A stretch of DNA of 38,672 nucleotides from Chloroflexota bacterium. GTDB lineage: Bacteria > Chloroflexota > Dehalococcoidia > GIF9 > AB-539-J10. The notes under the pieces are model-generated. The model made no database searches. It saw only the letters and a list, made by a program, of their open reading frames with translations, and was not told the origin of the DNA. The stretch spans positions 1 through 38,672 of the forward strand of contig JACAEN010000046.1 in the NCBI GenBank assembly GCA_013388845.1. The letters are read 5' to 3'. Of the stretch, positions 34,395 to 38,672 are shown one piece after another; position 1 is the first letter of the stretch, and every line of letters starts with the position of its first letter. A program made the position numbers and the translations under genes.

Positions 34395-35429
34395 TCAGAA
34401 CTGCCTCAAGAATCTGAGGTCATTGCTATAAAACAAGCGAATATCATCAATGCCATAGCGGAGCATAGGTATGCGCTCAACTCCCATGCCGAAGGCAAAA
34501 CCGCTATAAATCCTGGGGTCGATATCCACCCGTGCCAAGACATCGGGGTGCACCATCCCTGCACCTAGTATTTCAATCCAACCGCTGTAGCCACACAGCC
34601 GGCAGCCAGCCCCAGCACAGGCTGAACATTCAATGGCTACCTCCACCCCGGGTTCCACGAAAGGAAAGTAGTCACAGCGGAAGCGTACCTTTCTGTCCTC
34701 TCCGAAAATGCAGCGACAAAATTCGAACAAAGTGCCTTTCAAATCAGCCATGGTGATATTTTTATCTACAGCTAGACCTTCAACTTGATAGAACATAGAT
34801 TCGTGAGTGGCATCAGTGGCTTCATAGCGGTAAACTCGCCCTGGTACTATGGCTCTTATTGGTGGCCGTTCCTTCTCCATCAACCTAATTTGCATTGGAG
34901 AGGTGTGGGTGCGCAAAAGTCTAGCTTTCCCGCCCATGCCTGCGTCAATCCACAGGGTAGCAAACATATCTCGCGCCGGATGATGTTGAGGAATATTCAA
35001 GGCTTCGAAATTGTAGTAATCCCACTCCACGTCAGGCCCCTCAATTACTTGAAAGCCCATATTTTTGAAGACATCGCAGATTTCGTTTAGTGTTTGAGTG
35101 GTGGGGTGAAGTCGCCCTATCGGGAGAGGCCGACCAGGCAAGGTAACATCCAATCGTTGGGACTCCCGATGGGAGGTCAAAAGAGCTTCCTGCAATGACC
35201 TTCCCTTCTCTTCTAAACTTGACTCTAAAGCTCTCTTAACTTCGTTAGCCTTGGCGCCTATGCTTTGCCGCTCATCCAAGGGTAAACTACCTACGGAGCG
35301 CAGAATTCGAATCAGGCTGCTTTTCTTACCTAAGTAGCGAATACGCCACGCCTCTAACTCCTGAGGATTATCAACTTTGCTTAGCTCCTCGAGCGCCTGT
35401 GCATGAAGGTCTTTGAGTTGTTCCAGCAT
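34395..35429 (-). CDS. pheS: Phenylalanyl-tRNA synthetase alpha subunit
   Basis: 344 residues, class II catalytic subunit. N-terminal coiled coil (about 1-90), then motif 1, motif 2 around [20 protein letters not shown] and motif 3 [21 protein letters not shown]. The C-terminus LRFLRQF is normal. A cysteine set [12 protein letters not shown] near 270-285 is a common feature of some bacterial PheS. rplT precedes it by 56 bases. Confidence 0.98.
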   Translation of the reverse strand: MLEQLKDLHAQALEELSKVDNPQELEAWRIRYLGKKSSLIRILRSVGSLPLDERQSIGAKANEVKRALESSLEEKGRSLQEALLTSHRESQRLDVTLPGRPLPIGRLHPTTQTLNEICDVFKNMGFQVIEGPDVEWDYYNFEALNIPQHHPARDMFATLWIDAGMGGKARLLRTHTSPMQIRLMEKERPPIRAIVPGRVYRYEATDATHESMFYQVEGLAVDKNITMADLKGTLFEFCRCIFGEDRKVRFRCDYFPFVEPGVEVAIECSACAGAGCRLCGYSGWIEILGAGMVHPDVLARVDIDPRIYSGFAFGMGVERIPMLRYGIDDIRLFYSNDLRFLRQF

Positions 35430-35485
35430 TGACTGTCACGCAATCTGACCCGTGTTCAAAACCCTTGGAATTTTCTAGCATAATG

Positions 35486-35854
35486 CTATTCCAAGCGGGG
35501 TGAGTTAGCCTCAGTTACCGAAGATACTAATTTTGCGAAACCTTCAGGGTCTTTGACTGCTATCTCAGCTAACATCTTGCGGTTGACTTCTACATTTGAT
35601 TTTTTTAACCCGGCTATAAACTGACTGTAAGTAAGTCCTCTGGCCCGTGCTGCAGCATTAATGCGGGCAATCCATAGCCTTCTAAAGTCGCCCTTCCGCT
35701 CACGACGATGACGATAAGAATAATCCAAGGCATGAAGCATGGACTGATGAGCTATGATATAAAGCTTGTGTCTGGCAGCCCGATGACCCTTGGTCAGTTC
35801 CAGTACTTTCTTATGTCGTCTGTGCGTAATTTTTCCACTCCTAGCTCGTGGCAA
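35486..35854 (-). CDS. rplT: Ribosomal protein bL20
   Basis: 122 residues. Early 50S assembly protein. [23 protein letters not shown] and [23 protein letters not shown] are family hallmarks. It is usually next to rpmI; here a membrane-protein gene lies between. Confidence 0.97.
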   Translation of the reverse strand: MPRARSGKITHRRHKKVLELTKGHRAARHKLYIIAHQSMLHALDYSYRHRRERKGDFRRLWIARINAAARARGLTYSQFIAGLKKSNVEVNRKMLAEIAVKDPEGFAKLVSSVTEANSPRLE

Positions 35855-35866
35855 GTTCTTCCTCCT

Positions 35867-36202
35867 TCAATCTTTAGGCGTTATCCCTTTCTCTTTAGCA
35901 ACAAAATAAACTATTACTAATGCGATGCCAATAAATAGAAAAATAAGCCCTGGCACGCCCACCGCTTTGCCTATCTGGAAAACAAAAGCACTAACGGTGA
36001 GGGCCGCACCTATCCCAGCCAGTATGGAGCCAGCAACCCAAAACGCTTGACCAAGGGGGCCTGCTGGCTCTCGTTTTTCAGGCTGATATAGCCCCTTCTC
36101 GATTAAAGCCCGATCTCTCCTATATCCAGTCCAAATTGCCAGCAAAGCTATTCCGCAGCCAAAGATTATGCCCAAAATCGGAACTAAATGAACTACGGCC
36201 AT
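35867..36202 (-). CDS. Small membrane protein between rpmI and rplT, DUF6249-like
   Basis: 111 residues. Hydrophobic segments at about 5-25, 53-75 and 81-102. The stretch after the first helix, YRRDRALIEKGLYQPEK, resembles the motif of DUF6249-type membrane proteins of unknown function. Spacing is tight on both sides (about 12-17 bases), so it is co-transcribed with the L35/L20 genes. Confidence 0.6.
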   Translation of the reverse strand: MAVVHLVPILGIIFGCGIALLAIWTGYRRDRALIEKGLYQPEKREPAGPLGQAFWVAGSILAGIGAALTVSAFVFQIGKAVGVPGLIFLFIGIALVIVYFVAKEKGITPKD

Positions 36203-36219
36203 TTTCTTTCCTTACATTA

Positions 36220-36417
36220 TTATTTGTAGGGCAAAAGCCTCTTCACTCTTTTCTTATCCGCCGGGGAGGTCATAACCATTTCATCATAGAGACGCTTAGT
36301 CCTAGGAGCCTTTTTTCGTCTCAAATGACTCTTGCCGCATTTAGTGCGCAGAAGCTTGCCACTACCTGTTATATGAAAACGGCTCTTGGCCCCTTTATGG
36401 GTTTTTAGTTTTGGCAT
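36220..36417 (-). CDS. rpmI: Ribosomal protein bL35
   Basis: 65 residues. MPKLKTHKGAKSRFHITGSG followed by the basic KSHLRRKKAPRTKRL segment is diagnostic. The gene overlaps the end of infC by 23 bases. Confidence 0.97.
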   Translation of the reverse strand: MPKLKTHKGAKSRFHITGSGKLLRTKCGKSHLRRKKAPRTKRLYDEMVMTSPADKKRVKRLLPYK

Positions 36418-36949
36418 CTGTTCCTGTCTCCTTGGCTTTCTTCTGAGAAACCGGTGATAAAACCAAGGCTATATTATTCCCCTCACTAGCAGAGCTGCTT
36501 ACTACCGCTACTTCCTGGGCAGCCTCAGTTACTTTACGCAACACCTTCCAACCTAATTCGGGATACATAACTTCGCGTCCCCTAAACCTTAGCACTAACC
36601 GTACTTTATTGCCCTCTTGCAATAATTTCTTCGTGGTCTTGATTTTTGCCTGCAAATCATGCTCTTCTATTTTAGGTCTTAAACGGACCTCCTTAAGCAA
36701 ACCGACTCTCTGGCTTTTCTTTGCTTTACGCTCCTTTTTAGTTTGCTCATACTTATATTTACCATAATCAAGAAGCCGGCATACTGGCGGACTCACTGTT
36801 GATGCTACCTGCACCAAATCGAGGCCGCGCTCACGAGCAATTTGCAATGCTTTCTGTAGAGGCACCACGCCCAACTGTTCCCCGTCTTCCCCTATGAGGC
36901 GAACTTCTTTGGCTCTGATTCTATTATTGGTTAATAGTTCCTTGACTAT
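36395..36949 (-). CDS. infC: Translation initiation factor IF-3, AUA start
   Basis: 184 residues if started at ATA 36949. The conserved N-terminus NNRIRAKEVRLIGEDGEQLG lies upstream of the first conventional start (TTG 36874). An in-frame TAG sits two codons before the ATA, no ATG/GTG/TTG is available ahead of that N-terminus, and GGGGGTGG lies about 7-15 bases upstream. infC is known for AUU-type rare starts that IF-3 itself discriminates against, giving autoregulation. The two domains are normal (YGKYKYEQTKKERKAKK linker; C-terminal KTTKKLLQEGNKVRLVLRFRGRE). thrS ends 25 bases upstream. Confidence 0.93.
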   Translation of the reverse strand: MVKELLTNNRIRAKEVRLIGEDGEQLGVVPLQKALQIARERGLDLVQVASTVSPPVCRLLDYGKYKYEQTKKERKAKKSQRVGLLKEVRLRPKIEEHDLQAKIKTTKKLLQEGNKVRLVLRFRGREVMYPELGWKVLRKVTEAAQEVAVVSSSASEGNNIALVLSPVSQKKAKETGTDAKTKNP

Positions 36950-36974
36950 GCTCTATCCACCCCCGGAACAGTAT

Positions 36975-38672
36975 TCAAGACTTGGCCTCTATAGCTGTCT
37001 TTATTCTATTCTTAACTTGTGCTAAGGTTTCTAAGCCTAAGTCCTCGCCACTTCTTAAGCGAAGTGACGCACTGGATGAAGCCATTTCTTTGTCACCAAC
37101 TATAAGCATATAGGGGATTTTCTCCAGTTGGGCTTCTCTTATCTTTAAATTCATCCTCTCAGAGCGGTCGTCAACCTGAACTCGGATACCTTCATTTTTG
37201 AAATCGTCCCCTATTTTGTGGGCATAGACGACATGGCGATCTGCTATGGGAATTACTATTGCTTGAATCGGCGATAACCATAACGGGAAGGCACCGCCAT
37301 AATGCTCAATGAGACAAGCCAAAAAACGCTCCATGCTACCTAAAACTGTGCGATGTATCATCACTACATTACGCTCCAAGCTATCTTCACCAATATAACA
37401 GACATTAAAGCGTTGTGGCAAATTGAAATCGACTTGGATAGTAGGACCTTGCCAAAAATGCCCTAAAGCGTCCTTGAGTTTAATATCAATTTTGGGACCG
37501 TAGAAAACCCCTTCGCCTGGATCCACTTCATAATGCAAGCCAAGTTTCTCTAGAACACGTTTCAAAGATTCCGTAGCCTCTTCCCACATTGAGATTGTGC
37601 CAGCATATTTCTCAGGACGTGTTGACAACAACAACTTATACTCATCAAAACCAAAGCTAGACATCATGAATTGTGCCAAGTTCAGAACTTCTAGTACCTC
37701 TTCTTCGACCTGATCAGGACGGCAAAAAATGTGAGCATCATCTTGAGTAAATCCCCTGACTCTGGCCAGACCATATAATACACCAGTTCGCTCATACCTA
37801 TATACCGTGCCTAGCTCGGCATATCTCAAAGGCAAATTGCGATAACTGCGCAATTTGCTTTTATAAATCAAAATGTGCCCCAGGCAATTCATGGGCTTTA
37901 ATAGATACTGCTGTCCCTCAATTTCCATTGGTGAGAACAGATAATCCCGATAAAATTCCCAATGCCCGCTAGTTTTCCACAAATCTAGCTTGGCGATGTG
38001 GGGAGTGTAAACGATGTCATAGCCTCGCTTGGTATGCTCGGCCCTCCAGAAGTCTTCGATGATTTGTCGAATTAATGCCCCTTTGGGGTGCCAGCAAATT
38101 AAGCCAGGACCAATTTCCTCATGACTGCTAAAGAGGTCAAGTTCTTTACCCAGCTTTCTATGGTCGCGTTTAGCGACTTCGGCTTGCCACGATAAATAAT
38201 TGTCAAGCTCTTCTTGGCTCTCAAAAGCCACACCGTAAATTCTTTGTAACATGGGTCGCTTTTCGTCACCACGCCAGTATGCTCCAGCTATATGAGTAAG
38301 CTTAAATGCTTTTACTTCACCCGTAGAGGCTAGATGGGGACCACGACATAGATCGGTGAAAGAGCCTTGTTTGTAGATAGTTACATTGGTATCGGCGATT
38401 TCGTCAATGAGCTCCAATTTGTAGGGCTGAGTTGCAAAGAGTTTACGCGCTTCATCCTTACTTATTTTCTTTGTAACAAACGGTACATTTTGACTAATGA
38501 TCTCCTTCATCTTGTTCTCAATTACCGGCAAGTCTTCCGGTGTTAATGGGCGTGGCAACTCAAAGTCATAATAAAAGCCATTCTCGATGGTCGGTCCGAT
38601 GCCAAATTTAGCCTCGGGAAAAAGATACTGTACAGCCTCAGCCATGATATGAGCAGCGGAGTGCCGCATCCG
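36975..38672 (-). CDS. thrS: Threonyl-tRNA synthetase, 5' end beyond window
   Basis: At least 565 residues; the reading frame is open to the window edge (Arg-Met-Arg-His-Ser at the edge), so the start may lie outside. The editing domain HSAAHIMAEAV (HxxxH zinc motif), then the class II core with zinc ligands in MNCLGH, DDAHIF and MIHRTVLGSMERF, and the C-terminal anticodon domain are present. Whether a TGS domain exists cannot be seen. First visible gene of the thrS-infC-rpmI-rplT-pheS-pheT run. Confidence 0.97.
   Translation of the reverse strand, partial: RMRHSAAHIMAEAVQYLFPEAKFGIGPTIENGFYYDFELPRPLTPEDLPVIENKMKEIISQNVPFVTKKISKDEARKLFATQPYKLELIDEIADTNVTIYKQGSFTDLCRGPHLASTGEVKAFKLTHIAGAYWRGDEKRPMLQRIYGVAFESQEELDNYLSWQAEVAKRDHRKLGKELDLFSSHEEIGPGLICWHPKGALIRQIIEDFWRAEHTKRGYDIVYTPHIAKLDLWKTSGHWEFYRDYLFSPMEIEGQQYLLKPMNCLGHILIYKSKLRSYRNLPLRYAELGTVYRYERTGVLYGLARVRGFTQDDAHIFCRPDQVEEEVLEVLNLAQFMMSSFGFDEYKLLLSTRPEKYAGTISMWEEATESLKRVLEKLGLHYEVDPGEGVFYGPKIDIKLKDALGHFWQGPTIQVDFNLPQRFNVCYIGEDSLERNVVMIHRTVLGSMERFLACLIEHYGGAFPLWLSPIQAIVIPIADRHVVYAHKIGDDFKNEGIRVQVDDRSERMNLKIREAQLEKIPYMLIVGDKEMASSSASLRLRSGEDLGLETLAQVKNRIKTAIEAKS

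Noticed and set aside
1-38672. CRISPR array, rRNA gene, insertion sequence or transposase
   Set aside because: No regularly spaced repeats, rRNA sequence or transposase motifs were seen in any frame.

Overview
The window reads as a bacterial chromosome segment of moderate G+C, most likely from an uncultured member of the Dehalococcoidia (Chloroflexota). This rests on gene order and protein style recalled from Dehalococcoides-type genomes: rpsB-tsf-frr-cdsA-dxr-rseP-ispG-proS in one run, a short EF-Ts of about 169 residues, an EF-Tu with a four-cysteine insertion, and a molybdopterin/cupin/SDR catabolic block. No 16S gene is present, so the assignment is inference.

Layout. 1-138 is the 3' end of a ComM/YifB-type ATPase gene. 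287-2851 holds a fused glycosyltransferase/polysaccharide deacetylase, a YkoP-like protein and a small membrane protein. 2961-4169 is rplL-rplJ on the minus strand with its own promoter, L10 leader and attenuator. 4322-15239 is a metabolic block: a cytoplasmic molybdopterin oxidoreductase with a GltD-like FAD/Fe-S partner behind a strong promoter, then an SDR, two paralogous cupins, a nitroreductase-like flavoprotein, a zinc alcohol dehydrogenase, NAD(P)HX repair enzyme Nnr, a cyclophilin-fold/pyruvate-kinase-C-like pair and a flavodoxin. It sits between rplJ and rplA, which are normally adjacent. 15348-19041 is the conserved tRNA-Thr/tRNA-Tyr/tRNA-Thr-tuf-rpmG-secE-nusG-rplK-rplA operon (minus), with rpmG (56 aa) and the three tRNAs identified from the raw sequence.

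19194-27465 (plus) is rpsB-tsf-frr, a terminator-like hairpin, then cdsA-dxr-rseP-ispG-proS; pyrH and uppS are absent from the positions they often hold. 27661-31192 is a three-gene cassette: a MORC/MutL-like GHKL ATPase, a small helical protein, and a multi-HTH protein with sigma-70 region-4-like and HARE-like domains. It is the best candidate for an undescribed system here, possibly defence or DNA/chromatin control. 31435-38672 (minus) is thrS-infC-rpmI-(membrane protein)-rplT-pheS-hicA-hicB-pheT. infC appears to start at AUA, and a HicA/HicB toxin-antitoxin pair splits pheS from pheT with a relic of the pheS 3' end left next to pheT.

Most of the window is housekeeping translation and isoprenoid/lipid machinery. 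The accessory interest lies in what has been inserted into it: the block between rplJ and rplA, the GHKL/HARE cassette, the hicAB module, and a dispersed repeat translated in frame inside proS.
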